64,000 bases of DNA from Arthrobacter agilis (GCF_030816075.1 NZ_JAUSXO010000001.1:3720001-3784000), one strand, 5' to 3'; positions 18,119 through 27,063 are shown, counted from the first letter of the stretch. A program made the numbers and translations. The notes: generated by a model not told the origin, from the letters alone.

Positions 18119-19582
18119 ATGTCGACCATCACCGGCCGAATCGACGAACCGAGCACAGCGGACAACGTGGCACGCCCCCGACGACGAACGGTCGGCGTGA
18201 TCCTGGCCGGCGGCGTCGGCACCCGTATGGGCCTCGAGATCCCCAAGCAGCTGGTACCCGTGGCCGGCCGGACGAGCCTCGAGCACACCGTCGACATCTT
18301 CCAGCAGTGCCCGTTCATCGACGAGATCATCGTCATGATGGATCCCGGCACCATGGACCGCGCCGAGAAGCTCGTGACGCGGGACCGCTTCCCCAAGCTC
18401 TCCGGGCTGCTGCCGGGTGGGCGCGACCGCAACGAGACGTCCTACCTCGCCCTCCGGGAGATCGCGACGCCGGGCTCGAAGGTGGTCTTCCACGACGCCG
18501 TCCGTCCGCTCGTGGACCCCTCCATCGTCCGGGCGTGCGTTGATGCCCTCGACACCTACGACGCCGTCGACACCGGCATCCCGTCCGCGGACACCATCAT
18601 CCAGGTGGACGAGCACGACATCATCCGCGCGGTCCCGCCGCGGGCATCCCTCCGCCGAGGACAGACACCCCAGGCCTTCCGGTGGGAGACCCTGATGGAG
18701 GCCTACGGCCGGGCGCACGCCGACCCGGACTTCGCCGCGACCGACGACTGCTCGGTGGTCCTGAAGTACAGCCCGGACGTCCCGATCATCGTGGTGCCGG
18801 GCCACGAGGCGAACATCAAGATCACGCACCCCATCGACATCCACCTGGCCGACAAGCTGTTCCAGCTCAAGCACCAGCACGTCGACCCGGTACCGGTCCC
18901 TGCCGCCTCGCTCCGCGACGCCGTCGTGGTCGTGTTCGGCGGCAGCTCGGGCATCGGTGGCGAGCTCACCCGGCAGCTCGAGGACGAGGGCGCGCACGTC
19001 GTCCCCCACAGCAGGACCGGCAGCGGCACCTTCGTGGAGGACCGCGACTCCGTCGCGCGTGCCCTGGCCGGTGCCGCCGCCGAGTACGGGAGGATCGACC
19101 ACGTGGTGCTCACCGCGGGCGTCCTGACCATCGGCGACCTCGTGGCCCTCAGCGACGAGCAGCTCCAGCACGATGTCGGCGTCAACCTCATGGCCGCGTT
19201 CGTCGTCGCGCAGGAAGCGCACTCCTATCTCGCGGCCTCGCGAGGATCGCTGCTGCTGTTCTCCTCCAGCTCCTACACGCGCGGACGTGCCCAGTACACG
19301 GTGTACTCGGCCACGAAGGCGGCGCTCGTCAACCTGACCCAGGCGCTCGCGGACGAGTGGAGCTGCGACGCGATCCGGGTCAACTGCATCAGCCCGAGCC
19401 GCACCGCGACGCCCATGCGGCAGAAGGCGTTCGGCCGTGAGGACGAGACCACCCTCGTCCAGGCAGGCGATGTCGCCCGCGTCTGCGGCCAGGTCCTCGC
19501 CTCCGACATCACCGGGCAGGTCTTCGACGTCCGCCTGCAGCACGTCGACCCCCTGCCCAGCCAGTTCGAAAGCGTCCGGTGA
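18119..19582 (+). CDS. Bifunctional CDP-alditol (probably CDP-ribitol) cytidylyltransferase / SDR reductase
   Basis: 487 residues, two enzymes in one chain. Residues about 24-245 are an IspD/TarI-like cytidylyltransferase: ILAGGVGTRMG nucleotide-binding loop, IPKQLVPVAGRT, FHDAVRPLVD and RRGQTPQAFR. Residues about 258-487 are a short-chain dehydrogenase with GGSSGIGG, a catalytic YSATK and INCISPSRTATPM. The same domain order occurs in Haemophilus Bcs1/Acs1, which reduce ribulose 5-phosphate to ribitol 5-phosphate and activate it with CTP. Involvement in MEP isoprenoid synthesis is unlikely because of the fused reductase and neighbours. GAGGGAGG precedes the ATG at 18119. Its stop overlaps the next gene's GTG. 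The exact alditol is inferred. Confidence 0.85.
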   Translation: MSTITGRIDEPSTADNVARPRRRTVGVILAGGVGTRMGLEIPKQLVPVAGRTSLEHTVDIFQQCPFIDEIIVMMDPGTMDRAEKLVTRDRFPKLSGLLPGGRDRNETSYLALREIATPGSKVVFHDAVRPLVDPSIVRACVDALDTYDAVDTGIPSADTIIQVDEHDIIRAVPPRASLRRGQTPQAFRWETLMEAYGRAHADPDFAATDDCSVVLKYSPDVPIIVVPGHEANIKITHPIDIHLADKLFQLKHQHVDPVPVPAASLRDAVVVVFGGSSGIGGELTRQLEDEGAHVVPHSRTGSGTFVEDRDSVARALAGAAAEYGRIDHVVLTAGVLTIGDLVALSDEQLQHDVGVNLMAAFVVAQEAHSYLAASRGSLLLFSSSSYTRGRAQYTVYSATKAALVNLTQALADEWSCDAIRVNCISPSRTATPMRQKAFGREDETTLVQAGDVARVCGQVLASDITGQVFDVRLQHVDPLPSQFESVR

Positions 19583-21111
19583 GGGCGGCGCCCCTCACAG
19601 CCGACGCGCAGCGGCTGGTGATCCCCGACGCCCGCATCCCCTCGGGTGATGCCTTCTCCGTCCTGCTGGGCGGACGCCGCATCTGGACGGTCCGCGCGCC
19701 GGAACGGGACGACGACGGTGCACTGAGCCTTGCGTGGCCGCCGTCCCTCGCGGAACGCCTCACCGGACGGGCGCGGCTCGCGGTGGAGCACGCGGGTCGG
19801 GAGGTCGCCGCGGCGACGGTCGCGTTCGACGACGACCCGTCCGAGTTCGTCCTGACCGAGCCCGGCACGGGGATCCCGCAGGTGGTCAACAAGTGGGGCC
19901 GCATCGCCCGGTCCTTCGAGGGCCGGGACGCCGTGCTCATCGAGCAGGTCCTCGACGAGGCCGAACGCCTCATCCAGGTGCTGCACAGCACCCTCGGGAT
20001 CGATCTGTTCGTCACGGGCGGCACGCTCCTCGGCCCCGTCCGCAACGGGCGCATCCTCCCGCACGACGACGACGCCGACCTCGCCTACCTCAGCAGGCAT
20101 ACCAACCCGTCCGACGTCGCCCTCGAGAGCTTCGGCATCGAGCGGACACTCGCGGCACACGGGTACGAGACGGTCCGGCACTCGAGCGGCCACCTGCAGC
20201 TGCTGTTCCCCGGCGGGACGGTGACGGACCGCTTCTACCTCGACATCTTCACCTACTTCGAGTGCGACGGCTGGTTCTACGGGACGTTCCACGCCCGGGA
20301 GCCCGCGGAGACGGTCACCATCCACCCCCTGAAGCCGCTGGCCGTGAACGGCCGGATGCTGCCGGGGCCCGCGGAGCCCGCGGAGCTCCTCGCCGCGATC
20401 TACGGGCCGTCCTGGGAGGTGCCCGACCCGACGTTCGCCTTCGTCACGCCGCCCGCCGCGTTCCGCCGCTACTACTGGTGGCTCAACCACTTCGACGTGG
20501 ACCGCGAGAACTGGGAGGACCACCACCGCGCCGAGATCGAGGCGGGTCCTGGCCGGGCGCCGTCGGGCCTCGCCGTCGCCGCCGCCGGCTCATTGCCGGC
20601 GTCGTCGACCGTGCTGGACCTCGGCTGCGGCCTCGGCACGGACGCCCGCTACCTGGCCGATCACGGCCATCGCGTGCTCGCCGTCGACTACAGCAGACCC
20701 GCGCTCGCCTGGGCGAAGGAGCATCTCGCGCACGACGGCGGCGTGAGCTTCGAACGCGCGAACCTGACCATGGCCCGCCACGCGCTGCACCTGCGGAAAC
20801 GGTGCGCGGAGCTCGACACGACGGTGCACGTCCACGCCAACCACCTCTTCAACGCCCTCAGCCCGCTCGGCTGGGACACCACGCTGATGCTCATCAAGCA
20901 CCTGCTCGCCGCCCCCGGGAGCACTGCGTTCCTCGAGGTCGGGGTGGCCGGCGCGGAGGGGTCGGCGAGCTGGGTCGAATACCAGCCCGTGGACTGGAGG
21001 AGATTCCAGGAGCAGCTCCATCGGTACTCGCTGAGTGTTGAGGAGCAGGACGACGACGGAGCAGGCGCGGCGACGAGCCGTCGCGTGCTCGTGAGAAGGG
21101 AGAGGGCATGA
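19579..21111 (+). CDS. LicD-family phosphotransferase fused to a SAM-dependent methyltransferase
   Basis: 510 residues. Residues 1-100 look beta-rich and unassigned. Residues about 135-300 carry the LicD/fukutin nucleotidyltransferase-fold signature GGTLLGPVRNGRILPHDDDADLAYL (split here as positions 146-170) with the metal-binding aspartates. LicD-type enzymes move phosphocholine or ribitol phosphate from CDP donors onto glycans. Residues about 335-505 are a class-I methyltransferase with VLDLGCGLGTDARYLADHG (motif I near 345) and VDYS. The GTG start shares GTGA with the stop of the CDP-alditol enzyme, so the donor-making and donor-using enzymes are translationally coupled. No choline genes are nearby, so ribitol phosphate is the favoured cargo; the methyl acceptor is unknown. 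Confidence 0.82.
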   Translation: MRAAPLTADAQRLVIPDARIPSGDAFSVLLGGRRIWTVRAPERDDDGALSLAWPPSLAERLTGRARLAVEHAGREVAAATVAFDDDPSEFVLTEPGTGIPQVVNKWGRIARSFEGRDAVLIEQVLDEAERLIQVLHSTLGIDLFVTGGTLLGPVRNGRILPHDDDADLAYLSRHTNPSDVALESFGIERTLAAHGYETVRHSSGHLQLLFPGGTVTDRFYLDIFTYFECDGWFYGTFHAREPAETVTIHPLKPLAVNGRMLPGPAEPAELLAAIYGPSWEVPDPTFAFVTPPAAFRRYYWWLNHFDVDRENWEDHHRAEIEAGPGRAPSGLAVAAAGSLPASSTVLDLGCGLGTDARYLADHGHRVLAVDYSRPALAWAKEHLAHDGGVSFERANLTMARHALHLRKRCAELDTTVHVHANHLFNALSPLGWDTTLMLIKHLLAAPGSTAFLEVGVAGAEGSASWVEYQPVDWRRFQEQLHRYSLSVEEQDDDGAGAATSRRVLVRRERA

Positions 21112-21347
21112 CCGACACGACCCACACCACGGCCCAGGACATGGAGCTGCAGTTCGCCGAGCCGGAGGGCCTGGCGGAGCAGCTGCTGGCGCTCCGGGCC
21201 GAGGTGGAACAGCTGCGGGCGGACGTCGTCCGGCTCGATGCCGACCTCGACGAGTCACGGCGGCTCAACCTGCGGGCGGCCGAGCTGCTCGACGTCGTCT
21301 ACGAGGAACTGGGTGCACGCCGCACCGCGTCGGAGGACGCCTCGTGA
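21108..21347 (+). CDS. Small coiled-coil protein of unknown function
   Basis: 79 residues, acidic. Residues about 20-55 form a leucine/valine heptad pattern (LLALRAEVEQLRADVVRLDADL), strongly predicting a coiled coil. The start overlaps the previous stop (ATGA) and its own stop overlaps the next start (GTGA). It is embedded in the operon with no intergenic base, which argues that it is real. It may be a dimerisation partner or scaffold for the glycan enzymes. I do not assign a family. Confidence 0.75.
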   Translation: MTDTTHTTAQDMELQFAEPEGLAEQLLALRAEVEQLRADVVRLDADLDESRRLNLRAAELLDVVYEELGARRTASEDAS

Positions 21348-22684
21348 CCCCCCGGGGCGGGGAAGGACCGCCGCTGGAGATCATCGGCGGTTTCGAGAGC
21401 ACCTTCATGCCCGCGCACGACAGGGACATCTTCGAGACCACGGAACACGACACCCGCTGGCGCGAGGACCTCGACCTGCTCTCACGGTCGGGCATCACGC
21501 GGCTGCGCTACCCGGTGCGGTGGCACCGCATCGAGGAGTCCGAAGGGGTCTTCGACTGGTCCGCCACGGACGAGGTCCTGAACCACCTGCACGAGCACGG
21601 CTTCCGGCCCATCATCGACCTCGTGCACCATACGAGCTACCCGGTCTGGCTGACCGATGGCTTCGCCGACGCCCGCTTCGGCGCGGCGTACCTGCGCTAC
21701 GCGGAGGCCTTCGCCCGCCGCTACCCGTGGGTGGAGGAGTACACGCTCTTCAACGAGCCGTTCGCCACGCTCTTCCTCTGCGGTCACGAGGCCATCTGGC
21801 CGCCGTACCACTCCGGGCTGCAGGGGTTCGTGGACCTCCTCGTCAACGTGCTCCCGGCCGTCGCCGAGGCCGGCGCCCTGTACCGCGAGCTGCTGCCCGG
21901 CGCCCGGCACGTCTGGGTGGACACCTGCGAGTTCCACACGGGCTCCGACGCGTCGGGGCAGCGGTACGCGGACATGGCCAACGACCGCCGCTTCCTCGCC
22001 CTCGACGCGTTCCTCGGCCGGGGGTACGACGTCGACAGCCAGCTCGGCCGCGACCTGGCACCGGTGGGCGGTGAGCGACTGCTCTCCCTGCCCGCGGGGA
22101 CCATCGACGTCCTCGGTCTGGACTACTACGCGCACTGCCAGTGGAACTTCGGAGTGGAGGGAGGGACGGCGCCCACACCCACCCCGCTGCCCCTGGCCGA
22201 CCAGATCCAGCAGTACTGGCAGCGCTACGGACTGCCCTGCATGATCACCGAGACCAACGTGCGCGGGCGTACCTCCGATCGGGCCACGTGGCTCAAGTAC
22301 GTGCTCGAGCAGTGCGAGGAGGCCCAGGCGCGCGGCGTCGTGCTGGAGGGGGTGTGCTGGTTCCCCGTCGTCGACTCCACGGACTGGAACTCGCTGCTCT
22401 TCCGCTGCGAGGGCCACGTGGACCCCGTCGGCGTGTACTGGCTCGACGAGGACCTCGAGCGGCGTACATCGGTGATGTCGACGTCGTACGCGCTCGCGGC
22501 CGGGGGAGTGCGTTCCGGCGAGCTCCCCGCCTATCTCCTCGGTGAACCCGTGGCCACCTGGCTGCAGGGCTACCGGGAGCAGATGTCCCACTGGGACTGG
22601 CAACAGCCTCCCGAGAGCGATCTCGGTTCGCGTCTCCCCCGTACAACCACTCGAATGGAATTGAGGATCGTCGATGCACAGTGA
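21344..22684 (+). CDS. Clan-A retaining glycoside hydrolase (GH1-like TIM barrel), cytoplasmic
   Basis: 446 residues. The TIM-barrel pattern includes RLRYPVRWHRIE near residues 48-60, the acid/base motif TLFNEPF with Glu at about 138, LDYYAHCQW near 260, and a nucleophile motif ITETNVRG with Glu at about 303. Both glutamates of a retaining enzyme are present. There is no signal peptide, so it works in the cytoplasm. The GTG start is coupled to the small coiled-coil gene (GTGA), and its end overlaps the glycosyltransferase by 11 bases. In such a context it may trim or transglycosylate a glycan intermediate. The substrate cannot be read from the sequence. Confidence 0.8.
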   Translation: MTPRGGEGPPLEIIGGFESTFMPAHDRDIFETTEHDTRWREDLDLLSRSGITRLRYPVRWHRIEESEGVFDWSATDEVLNHLHEHGFRPIIDLVHHTSYPVWLTDGFADARFGAAYLRYAEAFARRYPWVEEYTLFNEPFATLFLCGHEAIWPPYHSGLQGFVDLLVNVLPAVAEAGALYRELLPGARHVWVDTCEFHTGSDASGQRYADMANDRRFLALDAFLGRGYDVDSQLGRDLAPVGGERLLSLPAGTIDVLGLDYYAHCQWNFGVEGGTAPTPTPLPLADQIQQYWQRYGLPCMITETNVRGRTSDRATWLKYVLEQCEEAQARGVVLEGVCWFPVVDSTDWNSLLFRCEGHVDPVGVYWLDEDLERRTSVMSTSYALAAGGVRSGELPAYLLGEPVATWLQGYREQMSHWDWQQPPESDLGSRLPRTTTRMELRIVDAQ

Positions 22685-23810
22685 ACTCATTGTTCTGTCC
22701 CACCTGCGGTGGGAATGGGTCTGGCAGCGGCCTCAGCAGCTGGTCTCCCGCCTGAACCGGACGCCGGGACGCACGACGTACTTCGTCGAGGAACCCCTCA
22801 CCCCGCCCGACGTCGAGCTGACGGAGAACCGGCTGGGGACCACGGAGATCGACGGCCTGACGCGCGTCTACCTCGAGATCCCGGAGCAGGGCCACCATGT
22901 GGGCTTCTTCGACGAGGTCATGCCCGATTACATCGCGCAGCTGCCCCAGCTCCTCGGCCCGCCCACCGGTGAGCGGGTCGTGTGGATCTACACGCCCCTC
23001 GTGCTGGAGGCGGCGCTCGCCCTCGAGCCGACCACGCTCGTCTACGACGTCATGGACGATCTCGCCGCGTTCAGGAATGCGGCCCCCGAGCTGCTCGTGC
23101 GGCAGCGCCAGGCGCTGAAGCGGGCCGACGTCGTGTTCGCGGGCGGCCGTTCACTGCACCGGTCCGTGGTCAAGCAGGGGCGGGAGGACGCGCACCTGGT
23201 GCCCAGCGGCGTGTCCGTGGCGCACTACGCGGCGGCTGCGCGGGCAGCGACCCCCGACCGTAGCAAGCCGGTGGCCGGCTACGTCGGGGTGCTGGACGAG
23301 CGGCTCGACCTCGACCTCGTCGCGGGCCTCGCCGAGCGCCTGCCCGAGTGGGAGATCCGGATGATCGGCCCCATCTGCAAGATCGAGGAATCGGACCTGC
23401 CGCAGGCGCCGAACATCACCTACTACGGCCAGCAGGACTACAAGGACCTGCCGGCGCTCATGGCTGAGTTCGACGTCGCCCTGATGCCGTTCGCCCTCAA
23501 CGAGGCCACGAAGTCGATCAGCCCCACCAAGACGCTCGAATACCTGGCGTCCCGGCTGCCGGTGGTCTCCACGCGCGTGCCCGACGTCGTCGCGGACTTC
23601 CCCGGCGTCGTCGAGCTGCAGGACGACGCCGCGGGCTTCGCCGCCGCCTGCGAGGCCCTCCGGGGCAGGGCCGGCGAACCGCCGTCACCCGAGCTGCGCA
23701 CGCTGCTCAGGCGCCACGACTGGGACAGGATCGCCGAGCTCATGGACAAGACGGTGTTCGATCAGGAGCGGTCGGCGCCGGAGCGCGCCACGGCCGAGGC
23801 AACCGCCTAG
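22674..23810 (+). CDS. Glycosyltransferase (GT4/TuaH-like, GT-B fold)
   Basis: 378 residues. The start [20 protein letters not shown] is the hallmark of a subgroup near TuaH of the teichuronic-acid pathway. The C-terminal donor-binding half has [24 protein letters not shown] and the [25 protein letters not shown] block that binds the nucleotide sugar. There is no membrane segment, so it acts on the cytoplasmic face. It overlaps the GH1-like gene by 11 bases and is the last sugar-active gene of the operon. Donor and acceptor are unknown. Confidence 0.87.
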   Translation: MHSELIVLSHLRWEWVWQRPQQLVSRLNRTPGRTTYFVEEPLTPPDVELTENRLGTTEIDGLTRVYLEIPEQGHHVGFFDEVMPDYIAQLPQLLGPPTGERVVWIYTPLVLEAALALEPTTLVYDVMDDLAAFRNAAPELLVRQRQALKRADVVFAGGRSLHRSVVKQGREDAHLVPSGVSVAHYAAAARAATPDRSKPVAGYVGVLDERLDLDLVAGLAERLPEWEIRMIGPICKIEESDLPQAPNITYYGQQDYKDLPALMAEFDVALMPFALNEATKSISPTKTLEYLASRLPVVSTRVPDVVADFPGVVELQDDAAGFAAACEALRGRAGEPPSPELRTLLRRHDWDRIAELMDKTVFDQERSAPERATAEATA

Positions 23811-23848
23811 CAGCCATGCCGACCCACAGCAGGCGGGAGGACGCTCCG

Positions 23849-24724
23849 GTGTCCCGCGAGCATCCTCCCGCCGACCACCTCCTGTTCCACTTCAGCGACA
23901 CCCACTTCATGGCCGACGGGCTGCTGTACGGCGGCGTGGACGCCCGCGGCCGGCTCGCCCAGTTGCTGGCGGAGATCGGGGGTTCAGGTGTCCGGCCGGA
24001 TGCGCTGATCTTCACGGGCGACCTGACGGACAAGGGGGACCCCGACGCCTACGCGACCCTGCGCGAGCTCGTCGAGCCGTTCGCCGACACGTTGGGTGCG
24101 CCGGTGATCTGGCTGATGGGCAACCACGACAGGCGGTCGGCCCTGCGCGTCGCGCTGCTCGGCGAACCGCCCGAGGACACGCCGCTCTACCGCAGCTACC
24201 GGCTCGGCGGGCTGCGCGTGATCGCGCTGGACACCTCCGTGCCCGGGCACCACCACGGGGAGATCGACGACGTCCAGCTCGCCTGGCTCGCGGCCGAACT
24301 GTCGCGGCCCGCGCCCGAGGGCAGCATCCTCGCCCTGCACCACCCGCCCATCCCGATGGTGCAGGACCTCGCCGTGCTCACGGAGCTCCGCCGGCAGGAC
24401 CGGCTCGCGGAGGTCGTGGCGGGCACCGACATCCGCCTGATCCTCGCCGGGCACGTGCACTTCCCGTCGTCGTCGCTGTTCGCCGGGATCCCCGTGTCGG
24501 TGGCGTCGTCCACGTGCTACACCCAGGACCTCAACGTCCCGGAGGGCGGCATCCGGGGCCGGGACGGGGCGCAGGGCTTCAACCTGGTCCACGTCTACCC
24601 GCACACGGTCGTCTCGTCGGTCGCGACCATCGGGTCCTACCCGACCGTGGGCCAGTACGTGGCGCCGGAGGAGGCGCGACGACGTCTGGCAGCGGCTCAG
24701 GAGGTGAGTCCGACGCGTCACTGA
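23849..24724 (+). CDS. CpdA-like metallophosphoesterase (putative 3',5'-cyclic-nucleotide phosphodiesterase)
   Basis: About 291 residues of the calcineurin-like family. The metal-ligand motifs are in order: FSDTHF, GDLTDKG, GNHDRR, LHHPPIP and GHVHFP. This is the class-III cyclic phosphodiesterase arrangement of CpdA and mycobacterial Rv0805. The GTG at 23849 has GGGAGG at a good distance (23835-23840). The upstream in-frame ATG at 23816 has none but would add 11 residues. It sits just after the glycosyltransferase on the same strand and may be in the operon. It could hydrolyse cAMP or a phosphodiester of the glycan pathway. Confidence 0.83.
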   Translation: MSREHPPADHLLFHFSDTHFMADGLLYGGVDARGRLAQLLAEIGGSGVRPDALIFTGDLTDKGDPDAYATLRELVEPFADTLGAPVIWLMGNHDRRSALRVALLGEPPEDTPLYRSYRLGGLRVIALDTSVPGHHHGEIDDVQLAWLAAELSRPAPEGSILALHHPPIPMVQDLAVLTELRRQDRLAEVVAGTDIRLILAGHVHFPSSSLFAGIPVSVASSTCYTQDLNVPEGGIRGRDGAQGFNLVHVYPHTVVSSVATIGSYPTVGQYVAPEEARRRLAAAQEVSPTRH

Positions 24725-24774
24725 GGTGCGGCCCGCCCGGGCTTAGGGTGGAGGGCGGGCGAAAGGAGCACTTC

Positions 24775-25542
24775 ATGAAGAAAATCCTCATGGTTCTGAC
24801 CAGCGTTTCCGAGATCGGCGATACGGGGGAGAAGACCGGCTACAACGTGGCCGAGGCGGCCCATCCGTGGAAGGTCTTCAAGGATGCGGGGCATTTCGTC
24901 GACTTCGCATCCATCCAGGGCGGCGTGCCCCCGCGTGACGAGGTGGACACGTCCGATCCCGTGCAGGTCGCCTTCACGGAGGACGAGACCACGCGCGCCG
25001 GCCTCTACAACACCGCCCGCGTCGACGTCATCGATCCGGACCAGTACGACGCCGTGTATCTCGTGGGGGGCCACGGCACCATGTGGGACTTCCCGGACAG
25101 CCAGGGGCTGCAGCAGCTGGTGGCCGGGATCTACGACGCCGGCGGCCTGGTGGGCGCTGTCTGCCACGGGCCGGCCGGCCTGGTGAACGTGGAACTGGGG
25201 AACGGGTTCCGTCTCGTCGAGGGCCGCAGGGTGGCTGCCTTCACCAACGACGAGGAGGTCGCCGCAGGCAAGGACGGGGTCATCCCGTTCTTCCTGGCGG
25301 ACCGCCTCGAGGCACAGGGCGCCACCCACGTCGCCGCTGAGGTCTTCGAGGAGCAGGTCGTGGTCGACGGCCGGCTGGTGACCGGGCAGAACCCGGCCTC
25401 GGCCGCCGGAGTGGCCAAGGAGATGGAGAAGCTCTTCGCGGAGGTCATCCACCGGGAGAAGGCCGAGGAACAGCACGAGGCGGAGGCCCTGCGCGCCGAG
25501 AAGGACGCGATCAAGGCTGCTGCGGCGGGCGACGAGGACTGA
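24775..25542 (+). CDS. DJ-1/PfpI-family protein (type-1 glutamine amidotransferase-like)
   Basis: 255 residues. The DJ-1 superfamily pattern has a nucleophile elbow AVCHGPAGL with Cys at about residue 130. GGHGTMWDF lies near 88 with the adjacent acidic residue, as in Hsp31/glyoxalase-III-like proteins. Such enzymes act as glyoxalases, deglycases or chaperones in stress. After about residue 215 the chain continues into a lysine/glutamate-rich helix ending AAAGDED, longer than the usual fold. GAAAGGAG (24761-24768) precedes the ATG. A strong terminator hairpin follows. Confidence 0.88.
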   Translation: MKKILMVLTSVSEIGDTGEKTGYNVAEAAHPWKVFKDAGHFVDFASIQGGVPPRDEVDTSDPVQVAFTEDETTRAGLYNTARVDVIDPDQYDAVYLVGGHGTMWDFPDSQGLQQLVAGIYDAGGLVGAVCHGPAGLVNVELGNGFRLVEGRRVAAFTNDEEVAAGKDGVIPFFLADRLEAQGATHVAAEVFEEQVVVDGRLVTGQNPASAAGVAKEMEKLFAEVIHREKAEEQHEAEALRAEKDAIKAAAAGDED

Positions 25543-25553
25543 GGGCCGCCGGA

Positions 25554-25599
25554 CTCACCGGGGGAGCCACGGCGTCCGCTCCGTCGTTCCCCCGGTGAG
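25554..25599. terminator. Bidirectional hairpin terminator
   Basis: CTCACCGGGGGA (25554-25565) pairs perfectly with 25588-25599, a 12-base stem with a 22-base loop, between the convergent DJ-1 and MerR genes. Confidence 0.65.
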
Positions 25600-25671
25600 G
25601 GTTCATGTGCCGGCGCTCCGGCGTTCCGGTGCCGTTCGGGCCCGAGGAGGCCCGCCGGCGGGTGGCCCGCC

Positions 25672-26427
25672 TCAGGGCGTCTGCTCGTCCTTCGTGCCCT
25701 GTTCCTGCTCGAGGAGGGCGCCGGCAATGACGCTTGCCCGCGCGAGGACGTCGAGCTGCGCCGGGTTGTACAGCGCCGAGAGTGATTCGACGATCGTGTC
25801 CCGGGTCACCGTGAGGCTCTTCGAGAGGTGCTTCCCGGGCTCCGAGAGCCACGGGTAGTCCCTGAGGGCACCTGCAATGGTCGGTGCGTAGCGTTCGGCG
25901 AGTTCGGCGCGTACCGTCTCGTCGGCGTCAGGGGCCAACCCGTCGAATTCCTTGCTCGGCGACTCCGGATCCTCCCGGATCATGGTCCGCAGGTCCTGCA
26001 TCGCGTCGTCGTCGTAGAGCTGGGAGTAGATCAGCATCAGGGACTGGTCCGGCTTGGACAACCGCGGCGCCACGTCCTCGAATCCTGCCGGGACGCCCGT
26101 CACCGAGGAGCCCTGGAGGATCGCCTGGATCTCCGCCCGGGCGCGCTGCAGCCTCTCGATGCTCACCGCGAGGTCCGCGTCGATCGCCCTCAGCGCCTCG
26201 AACGAGGAATCGCCATCGAGGGTCACGTCGTCGATCTGGTCGAGCGGGACGCCGAGATCCCGCAGGCGGCGGATCTTCAGGAGACGGACGAGGTGCCTGA
26301 CCTGGTACTGCTTGTAGCCATTGGACATCCTGTCCGGCTGCTCGAGAAGCCCGACCTGGTGATAATGGCGCACGGTGTTCACAGTCGTCCCCGCCAGCTC
26401 GGCGATCTCCCGGGTGCTCCACGCCAT
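25672..26427 (-). CDS. MerR-family transcriptional regulator
   Basis: 251 residues. The N-terminal winged helix reads STREIAELAGTTVNTVRHYHQVGLLEQPDR then YKQYQVRHLVRLLKIRRLRDLGVPL, the classic MerR DNA-binding domain. A coiled-coil dimerisation helix and a roughly 150-residue effector domain without metal cysteines follow, so it is not a metal sensor. The start at 26427 has GGAAGGA nine bases upstream; the longer frame to 26526 lacks family similarity. It lies 111 bases downstream of a small efflux protein gene on the same strand, and may regulate it. The ligand is unknown. Confidence 0.9.
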   Translation of the reverse strand: MAWSTREIAELAGTTVNTVRHYHQVGLLEQPDRMSNGYKQYQVRHLVRLLKIRRLRDLGVPLDQIDDVTLDGDSSFEALRAIDADLAVSIERLQRARAEIQAILQGSSVTGVPAGFEDVAPRLSKPDQSLMLIYSQLYDDDAMQDLRTMIREDPESPSKEFDGLAPDADETVRAELAERYAPTIAGALRDYPWLSEPGKHLSKSLTVTRDTIVESLSALYNPAQLDVLARASVIAGALLEQEQGTKDEQTP

Positions 26428-26538
26428 TCCCGTCAGTCCTTCCGTGTCACCGGTCGCCGGCCCGGTCGTGGCGCGCCTGCTGTCCGACGGTCGGCCTTCC
26501 ACGGGACAACCCGTCCCACCGGCCACGGTGCCCTGAAG

Positions 26539-27063
26539 TTACCACCCGAGGACTCCGACGAGCCCTGTCGCGAGCACCGCGATGCCGCCGGTCCAGAGGA
26601 CGATGGCGATCGCCTGCCAGAACAGGACCCGCTCCTTCCTGACCCCCGACGCCGCGAAGAAGGCTGCGGTGAGCTGCGTGGGAAGGGCCAGCGGGGCGAG
26701 GAGGCTCGCGCCCGGTACACCGAATCGGGAGAGCCAGCCCTGCAGGCGGCGCTGTCCCTTCACGCGCCGGGCCGATGGAGCGGCGGACGCAGGATCCGCC
26801 GCTCTGTCCTCTCCTCCTCGACCGGCTACGACCTTCTCGCGGACCCGGGAACTGATGACGACGACGGCGAGCACGCTCAGAAAGTTGCCGGCCATGGCAG
26901 CGAGCGCCGCCACGACCGGATTGATCCCGAGGATGATGCCGATCCCGGCAGCACCCTCGCCTTCGATGTAGGGGATCATGCCGGCAACGGCAACACCCAA
27001 CGGCTGCACGATCTCGGGTAGCTGCTGCACCCATTCCTGCATGCCCTCGTACGGGTTGGCCAT
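26539..27063 (-). CDS. Small multidrug-export-like membrane protein
   Basis: 174 residues with several hydrophobic segments: about 25-60, 65-85, 115-140 and 145-174. It contains the MIPYIEGEGAAGIGIILGINPVVAALAAMAGN block of the Sm_multidrug_ex family and a charged central loop. The start at 27063 has AAGGAG six bases upstream. A promoter with TTGACT, a 17-base spacer and TAACAG lies about 50-75 bases further up. The MerR gene follows on the same strand. The transport substrate is not known. Confidence 0.75.
   Translation of the reverse strand: MANPYEGMQEWVQQLPEIVQPLGVAVAGMIPYIEGEGAAGIGIILGINPVVAALAAMAGNFLSVLAVVVISSRVREKVVAGRGGEDRAADPASAAPSARRVKGQRRLQGWLSRFGVPGASLLAPLALPTQLTAAFFAASGVRKERVLFWQAIAIVLWTGGIAVLATGLVGVLGW

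Noticed and set aside
18119-19582. IspD of the MEP isoprenoid pathway
   Set aside because: The fused reductase domain and glycan neighbours fit CDP-alditol synthesis; no ispF is next to it.
19579-21111. Phosphocholine transferase assignment for the LicD-like protein
   Set aside because: No choline kinase or choline uptake gene nearby, while a CDP-alditol enzyme is directly coupled.
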